From assembly GCA_964415675.1 (NCBI GenBank), contig CAYQBG010000001.1, positions 62,001-126,000 of the forward strand: a stretch of DNA of 64,000 bases. Direction: 5' to 3'. Both the position numbers and the translations under genes were made by a program. The notes below the pieces were generated by a model that did no database searches, was not told where the DNA came from, and saw only the letters and a program-made list of their open reading frames with translations. Of the stretch, positions 1-9,270 are shown in pieces; position 1 is the first letter of the stretch, and every line of letters begins with the position of its first letter. This DNA comes from UBA5336 sp964415675 (lineage in GTDB: Bacteria; Pseudomonadota; Alphaproteobacteria; Caulobacterales; Hyphomonadaceae).

Positions 1-28
1 AGATTCCGAAGCGTGGAGAAGGAGTAGA

Positions 29-1111
29 GTGGTGGAACTGACCCGCAACACCATCATTGAAGGCGATTGCATCGAGACCCTGTCCCGCCTGCCGGAGAAA
101 TCGGTCGATCTCGTCTTCGCCGACCCGCCCTATAATCTCCAGCTTGGCGGAGACCTGACACGGCCGGACCAGTCGCGCGTCGATGGTGTCAATGATCACT
201 GGGACCGGTTCGACAGTTTCGATGCCTATGACCTGTTTACCCATAACTGGCTGGAAGGCTGCCGCAGACTGCTGAAGGATGACGGTGCAATCTGGGTGAT
301 CGGCTCCTATCACAATATCTTCCGCGTCGGCGCGATTCTTCAGGATGCCGGCTTCTGGATCCAGAATGACGTGATCTGGCGCAAGTCGAATCCAATGCCC
401 AATTTCAAGGGCACACGCTTTCAGAACGCGCATGAGACGCTGATCTGGGCGGCAAAATCGGAGCGCTCACGCGTGACGTTCAATTATGACGCCCTGAAAA
501 CTTTCAATGATGACAAACAGATGCGTTCGGACTGGACCATCCCGCTCTGCACCGGCTCCGAACGAATAAAGGATGCAAGCGGCAAGAAGGCTCACCCGAC
601 ACAGAAGCCCGAATCGCTCCTGCGCCGCGTGCTGCTGGCGACCACAAATCCCGGTGACCTGGTGCTGGATCCGTTTTCCGGCACGGGTACCACAGCGGCA
701 GCGGCGAAGGCGCTCGGGCGAGACTATATCGGAATCGAGGCGGACAGCAGCTATGCGCGCCTGTCGCGCAGCCGACTGAAATCCGTCGCGCCGCTGCAGG
801 CTGAAGACCTCGAAACCGTCAAGAGTGCGAAAACAGCCCCGCGCGTACCCTTCGGTGCCCTGCTCGAAAACGGGTTTCTCAAACCCGGCGACCGGCTTTT
901 CTCACGCGGGCGGCGCCATGCTGCGCGCATCCGAGTTGACGGCTCGCTGACCACGGGCGAGGCGACGGGATCGATCCACCGGGTCGGGGCGCATATCATG
1001 CAGGCGCCGGCCTGCAATGGCTGGACCTTCTGGCACTATGAGGACCAGGGCAAGCTCGCGCCGATTGATCTTTTGCGTCGTCGCTACAGGGTAGAAATGG
1101 GGTTGGAATAG
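29..1111 (+). CDS. ccrM: CcrM-type adenine-N6 DNA methyltransferase (GANTC)
   Basis: Cell-cycle DNA methyltransferase that modifies adenine in GANTC using S-adenosylmethionine. The 360-residue length matches the CcrM family. It has the beta-class order: catalytic DPPY at residues 32-35 comes first, and the AdoMet-binding DPFSGTG lies at 214-220. A HPTQKP segment at 189-194 precedes it. Residues from about 272 to the end form the C-terminal RAMA-type DNA-binding domain typical of CcrM rather than of short restriction-type enzymes. The GTG start follows a GGAGAAGGAG ribosome-binding site. No restriction gene is adjacent, consistent with an orphan regulatory methylase. Target specificity is inferred from the family. 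Confidence 0.93.
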   Translation: MVELTRNTIIEGDCIETLSRLPEKSVDLVFADPPYNLQLGGDLTRPDQSRVDGVNDHWDRFDSFDAYDLFTHNWLEGCRRLLKDDGAIWVIGSYHNIFRVGAILQDAGFWIQNDVIWRKSNPMPNFKGTRFQNAHETLIWAAKSERSRVTFNYDALKTFNDDKQMRSDWTIPLCTGSERIKDASGKKAHPTQKPESLLRRVLLATTNPGDLVLDPFSGTGTTAAAAKALGRDYIGIEADSSYARLSRSRLKSVAPLQAEDLETVKSAKTAPRVPFGALLENGFLKPGDRLFSRGRRHAARIRVDGSLTTGEATGSIHRVGAHIMQAPACNGWTFWHYEDQGKLAPIDLLRRRYRVEMGLE

Positions 1112-1127
1112 GCGCGCCAGACCGGCG

Positions 1128-1718
1128 CTATTCACCCCCTCCAAGCGATTTTGTGACGGTAAATGCACCGCGAAGGTCGCCCTTTCCGAAGCCCGTCGCA
1201 CGATCTCCCGGATAGCGCCGTTCGACCGCCTCGAGAACCGGCTCGGCAACGGCCTCGCCGTGGCAGGCCGCACACACTCCATCCATCTCGATCGGCTTCA
1301 TCCAGCGCACCTCCCGGCCGTTTCCGGTTTCTACAATCTCGATGACTTCGGCGCCGGCCCTCGCCTGCACATCGCCGGATGCGAACAGTGCCTCGAAGGC
1401 TTCAAGCTGTTCGCGCTCCCAGGCATCCGGGGCATTCGAGGCATTACGCACTTTAAGTGCCGTGCGCCCAACCTCCATTCCCGTCCGTTGTGAGATTTCT
1501 GCAGCGATGCCCGGCGCACGTTCGGCACAAACCTCGATCCCCGCGACCGGGCCGCCACTCTGCATTGCGCCAACGAGTTCGCCCTTCAGCGTCCGTCCGA
1601 GTTCGCCAGCTGCCGCACGCGCCGCCGCCTTCTCGGCTTCCAGATCGACCGCAGCACTGCACGCCGACAGCGATATGAAAGACGCGGCCAGAAAAAGAGA
1701 TAAAGACCTGTCTGTCAT
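1128..1718 (-). CDS. DUF3365-like c-type heme lipoprotein
   Basis: Predicted exported protein of 196 residues with one covalent heme. The N-terminus is hydrophobic and ends in a lipobox with Cys at residue 20 (LSAC), so membrane anchoring after signal peptidase II is likely. A single CAACH heme-binding motif lies at 149-153 in the C-terminal half, as in DUF3365/Tll0287-like proteins, which are thought to be redox or heme sensor modules. The ATG at 1718 is preferred over a TTG at 1730 because GGAGG sits 5-6 bases before it. It stands alone between ccrM and mutY; partner and physiological role are unknown. Confidence 0.72.
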   Translation of the reverse strand: MTDRSLSLFLAASFISLSACSAAVDLEAEKAAARAAAGELGRTLKGELVGAMQSGGPVAGIEVCAERAPGIAAEISQRTGMEVGRTALKVRNASNAPDAWEREQLEAFEALFASGDVQARAGAEVIEIVETGNGREVRWMKPIEMDGVCAACHGEAVAEPVLEAVERRYPGDRATGFGKGDLRGAFTVTKSLGGGE

Positions 1719-1733
1719 CGTGACCTCCAATGC

Positions 1734-1753
1734 ATTTTAGTTTTTTCTAAAAT
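1734..1753. repeat. AT-rich perfect inverted repeat upstream of the heme lipoprotein gene
   Basis: Seven-base arms ATTTTAG (1734-1740) and CTAAAAT (1747-1753) flank a TTTTTT loop. It lies just upstream of the leftward heme lipoprotein ribosome-binding site and downstream of the mutY stop, so it could be part of a mutY terminator, a promoter element or an operator. Its low G+C stands out against the surroundings. Confidence 0.45.
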
Positions 1754-1781
1754 ACAACAATGGTCGCGGCCCGGAAACGGG

Positions 1782-2837
1782 TCATTCTGTCTCGGTGGCG
1801 AGGTCGAGGGCTTTCAGGAACAGGCTGGGCAGGCTGCGCCGGGCCTCGTCAAGCTCGAGCCAGTCTCCCTCCAACGCTTCGGCGCTGCAGTTCTCCCGAT
1901 AAACGCCAAGCCGCAGGCGGATATGCGTAAAGACATGTTCAATCTCGCCGCAGCGTTCGGCCTGCGCGCTCCAGCCAACAGGCGGCTTGGTCAGGCCATC
2001 GGTCGCCTGCGCCCAATCACTGGTCGGCAGGCCCCACATTCCGCCCAGAAGGCCCGTTTCGGGCCGTCGTTCAACCTGCACGTGGCCACAAGAGAAACGC
2101 ACGAGTGTGCTGCCAAAGCGAGCGACCTGTCCGGCGCGCTTCGGCTTGATCGGATAGCGAGCCGGCGCCCCCTCTTTCCGGGCCGCGCAAACATCGCCTA
2201 TTGGACAGGCCGGGCAGTCGGGCAGCCTTGGCGTGCAAATTGTCGCGCCGAGATCCATCAGCGCCTCTGCGAATTCTCCGGGCCGCTCATCCGGAACCAG
2301 CGCCGCAACGGTCTGCGCTATCGTGGACTTCTGACGCTTCCAGTCCCCGTCCAACGCCATCAGACGGGCCATGACCCTTTCGACATTGCCGTCCACGGCG
2401 GGCACAGCCTCATTGAAGGCAATAGCTGCAATCGCTCCTGACGTGTAAGGGCCGATGCCGGGAAGCGCCTGTAGCCCGGCCCTCGAGTCAGGGAACCGGC
2501 TGGCCTGCGCAATGATCTTTGCGGTTTTCAGCAGGTTACGCGCGCGCGCATAATAGCCGAGCCCGGCCCAGGCACCCATCACCTCTTCGTCGCGCGCATC
2601 CGCGAGGGCTTCGACCGTTGGCCAGCGGGCCGTGAAGGCTTCGAAATATCGCCGTGCATGGGGAATCGTGGTCTGCTGAAGCATGATTTCAGACAGCCAG
2701 ACACGATAAGGATCAGGCCGCTCGCCGCGCGCCCGCGCCTCCGGGCCGATCCGCCATGGCAGGGCGCGCGCGTGAACATCATACCAACTCAGAAGCTGTC
2801 TGGGGACAGATCGTAAACCTTTGTGAAAGGATTTCAC
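1782..2837 (-). CDS. mutY: A/G-specific adenine DNA glycosylase MutY
   Basis: Base-excision repair enzyme that removes adenine mispaired with 8-oxoguanine. From the chosen start (351 residues), SEIMLQQT carries the catalytic Glu at residue 50, the helix-hairpin-helix LPGIGPYTSGA is at about 125-135, and Asp149 sits in VDGN. Four Cys at 201, 208, 211 and 217 in C-X6-C-X2-C-X5-C spacing bind the 4Fe-4S cluster. A C-terminal MutT-like domain follows. The GTG at 2837 has a GGAG nine bases upstream; longer frames run into the divergent DUF721 gene. The order mutY/DUF721/dsbA/smc is common in alphaproteobacteria. Confidence 0.93.
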   Translation of the reverse strand: MKSFHKGLRSVPRQLLSWYDVHARALPWRIGPEARARGERPDPYRVWLSEIMLQQTTIPHARRYFEAFTARWPTVEALADARDEEVMGAWAGLGYYARARNLLKTAKIIAQASRFPDSRAGLQALPGIGPYTSGAIAAIAFNEAVPAVDGNVERVMARLMALDGDWKRQKSTIAQTVAALVPDERPGEFAEALMDLGATICTPRLPDCPACPIGDVCAARKEGAPARYPIKPKRAGQVARFGSTLVRFSCGHVQVERRPETGLLGGMWGLPTSDWAQATDGLTKPPVGWSAQAERCGEIEHVFTHIRLRLGVYRENCSAEALEGDWLELDEARRSLPSLFLKALDLATETE

Positions 2838-2880
2838 TGGCCACTTCTCCACCTTGCGAAGGGCCTTAAAGGTTGCGCCC

Positions 2881-3417
2881 ATGGTCAACAAATCAAGCCT
2901 CGACCCCATTGCGGAAGCGCGCGCACGCGTGGCGCTGCGCTATAAGCGGGCACGAGCTTCAAGAACACCGCCGCCCGATATCGGGCGCGTAGCGGCGAAA
3001 TATGCCCGCAAGACCCTGCCGGAACCTGGCTCCGGCCTTCAGAGGCTCAAGGCCCGCTGGGCGGAAATCGTCGGCGAGTCACTCGCCAAATATTGCGAGC
3101 CGGAAAAGCTCAGTGCCAGCAAGTCCGGCCGAACCCTGACCCTGAAGGTCATCCCACAAGCTGCACCGATCATCCAGCATCGCTCAGGCGAAATTCGCCA
3201 GCGCGTTTCGGTCGCAGCTGGCGGCGACATCGCCCGGCTGAAAATCGTGCAGGGCCCGCTATCGGGCACGAAACCGCCAGCACCAAAGCCACCCCGCCGC
3301 GATCTCACGCCCGACGAAATTGCCTGGCTTGAGGACGGCGTAAAACCGATTGAGAATCCGGCCCTGCGTGCCGCGATTGTTGCGCTGGGCAAGGCTGTGC
3401 TAACAGCAAAACCCTGA
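2881..3417 (+). CDS. DUF721/DciA-like protein
   Basis: Protein of 178 residues with a DUF721 domain in the middle (about residues 35-110, from QRLKARWAEIVG onward), followed by a Pro/Arg-rich tail. DUF721 proteins include DciA, which assists loading of the replicative helicase DnaB; that role is inferred from the family. The ATG at 2881 has AAAGG eight bases upstream; the frame opens at a TTG at 2854. The start lies only 43 bases from the divergent mutY start, so the promoters must overlap one another's 5' ends. Confidence 0.75.
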   Translation: MVNKSSLDPIAEARARVALRYKRARASRTPPPDIGRVAAKYARKTLPEPGSGLQRLKARWAEIVGESLAKYCEPEKLSASKSGRTLTLKVIPQAAPIIQHRSGEIRQRVSVAAGGDIARLKIVQGPLSGTKPPAPKPPRRDLTPDEIAWLEDGVKPIENPALRAAIVALGKAVLTAKP

Positions 3418-3493
3418 AGGGGCCGCCTGGCCACGCCTGGTGTTAACGATTTGGAAACCCCGCCGACTCACGCTTTGAATGAAGGTCATGACC

Positions 3494-4234
3494 ATGTTCC
3501 GTATCAGCCGATCCTCAATTCCTGCATTCATGGCCGCCATTCTCGTGGTGGGCTGTGGCAGTGCCAACGGCAGCGATGACGCGGGCGGCGGCGGAATGTC
3601 TGCCAGCGGCCTGCCGGAAATGAGCATCGGCGCGGACGATGCCCCTGTGACCCTGGTCGAATATGCCTCGATCACCTGCGGCCACTGCGCGCAGTTTCAC
3701 CAGGAAGTCCTGCCTTCGATCAAGGAAGATTATGTGGAGACCGGCCAGGTCCGCTTTGTCTTCCGGGAATTCCCGACACCACCCGCGAATATTGCGATTG
3801 CAGGCTTTGCGCTGGCGCGCTGCGCCGGTGAAGACAAATATTTCGACGTGCTCGATGACCTGTTCGAGGCGCAGCCCGGCATTCTGGCAGCCGCACGTCA
3901 GGGGGCAGCCGGCGCGGCGCTGAAAACGATCGCCGAACGCCATGGGATCGAAGGTGACGAAGCCTTTGACGCCTGCATCAATGACAGGGCAATCCGCGAA
4001 GATATCGCCGATGTGGTCCTGAGTGGAGACGAATTCGGCATCAGTTCCACGCCAACCCTGATCCTGCAAGGTGAGGTTCTCGCCTCGAACCTTCAGTCAA
4101 GAACCACAGAAGGCCTGTCTGAGCTGATCAATGCCGAACTGGCTGCGCTCGGAATCGAAGTTCAGACAGATAAGGCAGACACGACAGGTGCTACGCCTGA
4201 AGCCGATACTGCGTCGGCAGACGCTGAAAACTGA
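3494..4234 (+). CDS. DsbA-family thiol:disulfide oxidoreductase lipoprotein
   Basis: Periplasmic thioredoxin-fold protein likely involved in disulfide formation or isomerisation. The N-terminus has a hydrophobic stretch ending in a lipobox-like VVGC (Cys at residue 21), then a Gly/Ser-rich linker. The redox motif CGHC is at 62-65, followed by an alpha-helical insertion and a cis-Pro segment STPTLI near 183. The ATG at 3494 is chosen because GAAGG lies eight bases upstream; an earlier ATG at 3479 lacks a site. The C-terminal 25 residues are acidic and low complexity. It sits between the DUF721 gene and smc, its usual alphaproteobacterial position. Confidence 0.85.
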   Translation: MFRISRSSIPAFMAAILVVGCGSANGSDDAGGGGMSASGLPEMSIGADDAPVTLVEYASITCGHCAQFHQEVLPSIKEDYVETGQVRFVFREFPTPPANIAIAGFALARCAGEDKYFDVLDDLFEAQPGILAAARQGAAGAALKTIAERHGIEGDEAFDACINDRAIREDIADVVLSGDEFGISSTPTLILQGEVLASNLQSRTTEGLSELINAELAALGIEVQTDKADTTGATPEADTASADAEN

Positions 4235-4249
4235 TCGACGGGAACCGGA

Positions 4250-7200
4250 ATGCACATTACCGAATTACGCATTGCCGGCTTCAAATCCTTTGTCGATCCG
4301 CAGGAATTCCCGGTTGAAACGGGACTGACCGGCATTGTAGGCCCGAATGGCTGCGGCAAGTCCAACCTGCTGGAAGCCTTGCGCTGGGTGATGGGCGCAT
4401 CCTCTGCCAAGGCCATGCGCGGCGGGGAGATGGACGATCTCATCTTCTCCGGTTCCGAAGCCCGGCCCGCTCGTGAAACAGCTGAAGTCACCCTCGTACT
4501 CGACAATTCCGATCGCACCGCCCCGGCGGAATTCAATGCTTCTGATACGCTCGAAGTACTTCGCCGGCTGCGACGCGGCGCAGGCTCGACCTATAAACTG
4601 AACGGGCGCACAGTTCGCGGCAAGGACATCCAGCTCCTTTTCGCCGATGCTTCTACCGGCGCGAACTCTCCTTCGCTCGTTCGCCAGGGGCAGATCTCGG
4701 AACTGATCGCGTCGAAACCGCAAAACCGCCGCCGTATACTGGAAGAAGCCGCCGGAATTGCCGGGCTGAATTCCCGCCGGCATGAAGCTGAGCTCAAACT
4801 GCGCGCTGCCGAGACCAATCTGGAAAGGCTGAGCGAAGTGACGGCAGAGGTCGAACGCCAGCTTGAAAGCCTGAAGCGCCAGGCCCGTAAGGCCCGCAAA
4901 TACAAAGCGCTCAGCGAAGAGATCGCCGCACTGGATGCTTTCGTAGCGCACCTGAAATGGGAAGCCTCGCTGGACGCACGCGATGCCGCCCGCGCGGCCC
5001 TTGAGAAATCCAGGGCCGATGTCGAGCGGCTGACCCGCGAAGAAGCCGTCTCCGAGACCCGCAGGATCGAGGCGGGGGAAGGGCTGGCGCCTCTACGCGA
5101 GGCCGAATCAACTGCGTCAGCGCAACTCGGTCAGGCAAGAATAGCGCTCGCCCGGCTGGAAGCCGAGCGTCAATCGGCCGAGGACGGCGCCAGACGCATT
5201 GAAAGCGAGAAGGTGCGGCTACTGGAAGACATGGAGCGCGAGCAGGCCAGCCGCGAAGAAGCGGAAGCTGCAGTCAGCGCTGCGGAAGCCGAACTGGACG
5301 CACTGCCAGTCGATGACGCAGGTGAGAATGCGGCCAAAGAGGCAGATGCGCGCGGAGCGCTCGAAACGGCGGGTTCAAGATTGCAGGCAGCGCAGGCCTT
5401 GGCTGATGCGGCGCAGGAACGCCTCGCCGAAGCCAGGGCGCGGCGAGAAGCTGCTCGTGCGAATGAGGAAGCCGCTCGCAAGCGCGTCGCCAAACTGGAA
5501 GCGGAGGCGCAACGACTGGCCGGGGACGTCTCACGCCTGCCAAGCCTCGATACTCTCAGCGCGGAAAGCCAGCAGGCCGCCGCCGTCGAGAATGATACCC
5601 AGTCGCGCCTCGACGCAGCCCAGCAAGCCGTCGAAGCCGCTGAGGCGCGGCTGGCTGAAGCGCGCGACGCCGAAGCCGATATCGAACCCGAACGTGCGGA
5701 GGCCGATCAGGCCGTGCGCACGCTGGAAGCCGAGATTGCCGGTCTCAAGCGTCTCTTGCGCCGCGCGGAAGGCCCCAAATCGCCGCCAGTCATCGAACGC
5801 ATTCGCACCGTAAACGGATATGAACGCGCCGTTGCAGCCGCCCTTGGGGATGATTTGCAGGCGCCGACCGATCGCAGCGCCGCGCTCTATTGGACCGGCC
5901 GCGAGATTTGCGGAACGCAACTGCCCGACGGCGCCGAACCGCTGAACCGGTTTGTCGACGCCCCGGAAGAGCTTGCCGCGCGCCTGTCACAATGCGGTGT
6001 AGTAGACGCAGAAGAAGGCGAAACACTCGCCGCCCGTCTGCAGCCCGGACAGCGGCTGGTGTCGACCGAAGGGCATTTGTGGCGCTGGGATGGCTTCGTG
6101 CGCACTCCGGGCGCGCCTGTCAGCGAAGCCGAACGCCTTGAGCACCAGGCCCGTATGGAAGCAGCAGAAGCGGAACTGAAACCCGCAAAAGAACGGCTCG
6201 ACGTTGCACGCAGCAAATCAGGCGAACTCAAATCGCGCCGCGAAACCGCCGAAAGCGCCCTGAAAACTGCGCGCGCAGAAATTGGACCGCTTACCAGAAC
6301 CATCGCCGAAGCCAGGCGTCACCGCGAGAATAGTGCGCAGGCCCTCGAACGCGCATCCATGCGACGCGAATCGGCAGAAGCGGCGCTGGCGCGCGCTGAA
6401 GGTGACCTGGCGGGTGCACGTGATGCGCTTGAAGATCTGGCACCGGCCGGTCCGACGACAAGCCTCGAAACTCTGGAAAGCGAACTGACCGCCGCGCGCG
6501 ATTCCCTTAGCGCTGCACGTGAAACCGAGAAGGACGCGCGCGGGCGGCTCAACGACCTGACACACAACCGGCAGCAGGCTGAGAAGCGTCGCACCGGCCT
6601 GCAGCGCGATGTCGAGACCTGGACGCAGCGCAAGCGCGCCACAGAGCAAAGGCTGGAAAAGCTCGTCGCCCGTCGGCGTGAAGCAATCGACGAAGCCAAT
6701 AGCGCTTCTAAGAAGCCCGAGGCGCTTGCCGAGCAGGTTGCAAGCCTGAGTGAACAGGTCGAGCGCCATGAAGCGGCCCGGAAAGCCTCTGCCGATGCCC
6801 TTGCAGAAAGGGAGGCCGCCCAGCGCGAAGCGGAAAACGCCGCCCGGACCGCAAGTAGCGCCGCCGCCAATGCCCGCGAATCGCTTGCCGCTGCAAAGGC
6901 GCGTCTGGAAGCAGCCGAATCACGTTTGGGCGAAATCGTTGAATCGGCAAAGGACACTTTCCAGCGCGCGCCGGAGGGCCTGATGACCCTGGCCAGGACG
7001 GGCCTCAACGAAGATGTTCTCGCCGTTCTCGAACAGCGCGAAGCGGAAAACCGATCCATGGTTCTCAAGCGTGACCGCGACTCGCTGGGTGGCGTCAATA
7101 TGGAGGCCGAATCGGAAGCTGAGGCACTGGCCTCACGTCTGGGCTCGCAAACAAGCGAAAAAGCAGACCTCACAGGGGCAATCGCCAAACTGCGAAAAGG

Positions 7201-7711
7201 CGTCGATGAACTGAATGCAGAAGGCCGTTCGCGCCTCCTGGAAGCGTTCGAGACGGTCAACACCCATTTCAAGGCACTGTTTACAGCCTTGTTTCGCGGC
7301 GGGCATGCGGAACTCCGGCTTGTCGAAGCCGACGATCCGTTGGCCTCGGGGCTTGAAATAATGGCGCAGCCACCCGGCAAACGTCTGGGGACGCTGTCGC
7401 TGATGTCTGGCGGCGAACAGGCGCTCACAGCCACAGCGCTGATCTTTGCCGTGTTCCTTTCGCGCCCAGCGCCGATCTGCGTGCTGGATGAGGTCGACGC
7501 GCCGCTTGATGATGCCAATGTCGATCGGTTTTGTCGCATGCTTGACGAGATGCGCCGTCGCACCGATACCCGTTTTATCGTGATCACGCATAATCCCGTG
7601 ACCATGAGTCGGATGGATCGTCTGTTCGGCGTGACCATGCGGGAAAAAGGTGTGTCAAAACTTGTCTCTGTAGACCTCGGCACAGCCGAAGAACTCGTTG
7701 CGGCAGAATAG
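4250..7711 (+). CDS. smc: Chromosome segregation protein SMC
   Basis: Structural maintenance of chromosomes ATPase that condenses and aligns the replicated chromosome with ScpA/ScpB. Residues 31-39 (GPNGCGKSN) form Walker A. Long Ala/Glu/Arg-rich coiled coils run from about 165-500 and 650-980 around a hinge at about 510-640. The C-terminal head has the signature LMSGGEQ near 1055 and Walker B ICVLDEVDAP near 1076. The 1153-residue length is normal. It starts 15 bases after the DsbA-like gene and ends six bases before atpI. The coding sequence is extremely rich in Ala/Glu/Arg codons, so many long shadow frames occur on both strands. Confidence 0.97.
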   Translation: MHITELRIAGFKSFVDPQEFPVETGLTGIVGPNGCGKSNLLEALRWVMGASSAKAMRGGEMDDLIFSGSEARPARETAEVTLVLDNSDRTAPAEFNASDTLEVLRRLRRGAGSTYKLNGRTVRGKDIQLLFADASTGANSPSLVRQGQISELIASKPQNRRRILEEAAGIAGLNSRRHEAELKLRAAETNLERLSEVTAEVERQLESLKRQARKARKYKALSEEIAALDAFVAHLKWEASLDARDAARAALEKSRADVERLTREEAVSETRRIEAGEGLAPLREAESTASAQLGQARIALARLEAERQSAEDGARRIESEKVRLLEDMEREQASREEAEAAVSAAEAELDALPVDDAGENAAKEADARGALETAGSRLQAAQALADAAQERLAEARARREAARANEEAARKRVAKLEAEAQRLAGDVSRLPSLDTLSAESQQAAAVENDTQSRLDAAQQAVEAAEARLAEARDAEADIEPERAEADQAVRTLEAEIAGLKRLLRRAEGPKSPPVIERIRTVNGYERAVAAALGDDLQAPTDRSAALYWTGREICGTQLPDGAEPLNRFVDAPEELAARLSQCGVVDAEEGETLAARLQPGQRLVSTEGHLWRWDGFVRTPGAPVSEAERLEHQARMEAAEAELKPAKERLDVARSKSGELKSRRETAESALKTARAEIGPLTRTIAEARRHRENSAQALERASMRRESAEAALARAEGDLAGARDALEDLAPAGPTTSLETLESELTAARDSLSAARETEKDARGRLNDLTHNRQQAEKRRTGLQRDVETWTQRKRATEQRLEKLVARRREAIDEANSASKKPEALAEQVASLSEQVERHEAARKASADALAEREAAQREAENAARTASSAAANARESLAAAKARLEAAESRLGEIVESAKDTFQRAPEGLMTLARTGLNEDVLAVLEQREAENRSMVLKRDRDSLGGVNMEAESEAEALASRLGSQTSEKADLTGAIAKLRKGVDELNAEGRSRLLEAFETVNTHFKALFTALFRGGHAELRLVEADDPLASGLEIMAQPPGKRLGTLSLMSGGEQALTATALIFAVFLSRPAPICVLDEVDAPLDDANVDRFCRMLDEMRRRTDTRFIVITHNPVTMSRMDRLFGVTMREKGVSKLVSVDLGTAEELVAAE

Positions 7712-7717
7712 CGCGCC

Positions 7718-8044
7718 ATGACTGAAGAAAATGACCTCGGAAAGCGAATCCAAGCGGCGAAGGACTCCGAAAAACCCAATAAAAAACCGGGGGCAAGCAG
7801 CGCTGCCTCAGGTGCCCTGGCAAAAGCGCTCGGCTTCTCTTTCGCATTTCTCGCGGCGGTAGGTATCGGAGGCGCCATAGGGCATGCCATTGACAGGGTT
7901 GCCGGCACTGGGCCATGGGGCCTCCTGATTTTCCTGGTTTTCGGCATTGTCGCCGGATTCCTCAACATTTATCGCGAGGCCAGAAACATGGCCGAGGATG
8001 CAGCACGCAGCTTTGGGGCAGATGATACCTCAGGCAGCGAATAA
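7718..8044 (+). CDS. atpI: AtpI/AtpZ-family F0F1 ATP synthase accessory protein
   Basis: Small membrane protein of 108 residues encoded at the head of the F0 operon. An N-terminal charged segment precedes two predicted transmembrane helices (about 36-58 and 64-84) joined by a short Gly-rich loop (GIGGAIGHAID), typical of AtpI/AtpZ. Family members help assemble the c-ring and are often dispensable. It begins six bases after smc and is followed by atpB after 18 bases, so transcription may run through from smc. Confidence 0.85.
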   Translation: MTEENDLGKRIQAAKDSEKPNKKPGASSAASGALAKALGFSFAFLAAVGIGGAIGHAIDRVAGTGPWGLLIFLVFGIVAGFLNIYREARNMAEDAARSFGADDTSGSE

Positions 8045-8062
8045 GGGCGGGCAGGACGCGAC

Positions 8063-8824
8063 ATGGCGCAGGGCAGCATCGATCCCATCAGCCAATTCGA
8101 AATAAAGACCTTTGCCGAGTTATCGCTCGGCGGAATGGATATCTCGATCACAAATGCCACACTGTATATGGCGTTGGCTGCGGTCCTGATCATCGGTTTC
8201 TTCTGGATGACCTCGTCCAAGGCAGCTTTGGTTCCCGGGCGCATGCAATCAGTTGGCGAGATGAGCTATGAATTCGTCGCCAACATGATCCGGAACATCG
8301 CCGGCGAAGAGGGGCTGAAATACTTTGCTTTCGTTTTCACCCTGTTCTTCTTCATCTTCGCTGCAAACCTGATCGGAATGTTCCCTTATTTCTTCACGAC
8401 CACCAGTCATATCGTGGTGACAGGGGTTCTGGCCCTGGCGGTGTTCTTTCTGGTGACGTTCATCGGCATTGTGAAGAACGGCTTCGGTTTCCTTCGCCTG
8501 TTCGTCCCTTCCGGTGTTCCGTGGCCGATTCTGTTCATCCTTGTGCCAATCGAGATCATTTCGTACCTTGCACGTCCTGTGACACTGTCGCTGCGCCTGT
8601 TTGCCAACATGCTCGCCGGTCACATCATGCTGAAGCTGCTTGTTGCGTTCGCTGCCGCTCTGGCGACCTATTCGGCGGGAACGATGATCCTTGCGCCCCT
8701 GCCCTTCCTCATGGCTGTTGCCATCACGGGGCTGGAATTTCTCGTGGCCTTCCTGCAGGCCTTCGTTTTCGCCATTCTCACCTGCGTGTACCTTTCGGAC
8801 GCGCTTCACCCCGGCCATCATTAG
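8063..8824 (+). CDS. atpB: ATP synthase F0 subunit a
   Basis: Membrane stator subunit that forms the proton half-channels against the c-ring. The 253-residue protein has five to six hydrophobic helices. The invariant Arg is R178 within LSLRLFANMLAGH. An AGGA ribosome-binding site precedes the ATG. Only F0 genes are present here; no alpha, beta, gamma, delta or epsilon genes follow, which is the usual split arrangement in alphaproteobacteria. Confidence 0.97.
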   Translation: MAQGSIDPISQFEIKTFAELSLGGMDISITNATLYMALAAVLIIGFFWMTSSKAALVPGRMQSVGEMSYEFVANMIRNIAGEEGLKYFAFVFTLFFFIFAANLIGMFPYFFTTTSHIVVTGVLALAVFFLVTFIGIVKNGFGFLRLFVPSGVPWPILFILVPIEIISYLARPVTLSLRLFANMLAGHIMLKLLVAFAAALATYSAGTMILAPLPFLMAVAITGLEFLVAFLQAFVFAILTCVYLSDALHPGHH

Positions 8825-8944
8825 ATCAACCCCGGCCTGCGGCAATAAAGTCGCTCGATTACGCTTGACGGTGACGGCGCAACGCGCTTCACGGCCAGAC
8901 GAAACTGAAATCGAACATCGCCTCACGGGAAAAGGAGACCCTCC

Positions 8945-9181
8945 ATGGAAGGCAATATCGCGGACGGCATGAAATATATCGGCGCCGGACTTTCCACGCT
9001 CGGCATGATCGGCGCGGCACTCGGTGTGGGTAACATCTTCGCAAGCTTCCTGAACGCCGCCATGCGCAACCCATCAGCCGCACCGCAGCAGACGGGTAAT
9101 CTCTTCATCGGCATGGCCCTGGCCGAAGCTCTTGGCCTCTTCGCCTTCGTGATCGGCGTCATCATCCTGTTCGTTGCCTGA
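8945..9181 (+). CDS. atpE: ATP synthase F0 subunit c
   Basis: Proteolipid of the rotor ring, 78 residues, two transmembrane helices joined by the polar loop RNPSAAPQQ. The ion-binding carboxylate is Glu61 in ALAEALG. No sodium-binding motif is apparent, so proton coupling is expected. A strong AAGGAG ribosome-binding site precedes the ATG and a 120-base spacer separates it from atpB, consistent with the extra translation this subunit needs. Confidence 0.96.
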   Translation: MEGNIADGMKYIGAGLSTLGMIGAALGVGNIFASFLNAAMRNPSAAPQQTGNLFIGMALAEALGLFAFVIGVIILFVA

Positions 9182-9270
9182 CGCCAAATTAACACCGGAC
9201 ATGGAATCATCAGGCGGTGGCGGCCCGGAATGTCGCCTCGCCGACCAATCGGACAGGATCAGGAACGGCC

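Noticed and set aside
4265..4951. 228-codon minus-strand open frame over the smc 5' end
   Set aside because: Antisense to the conserved SMC N-terminal head; no motif.
6319..7968. 549-codon minus-strand open frame
   Set aside because: Antisense to smc; Ser/Arg/Ala-rich shadow of a coiled-coil gene.
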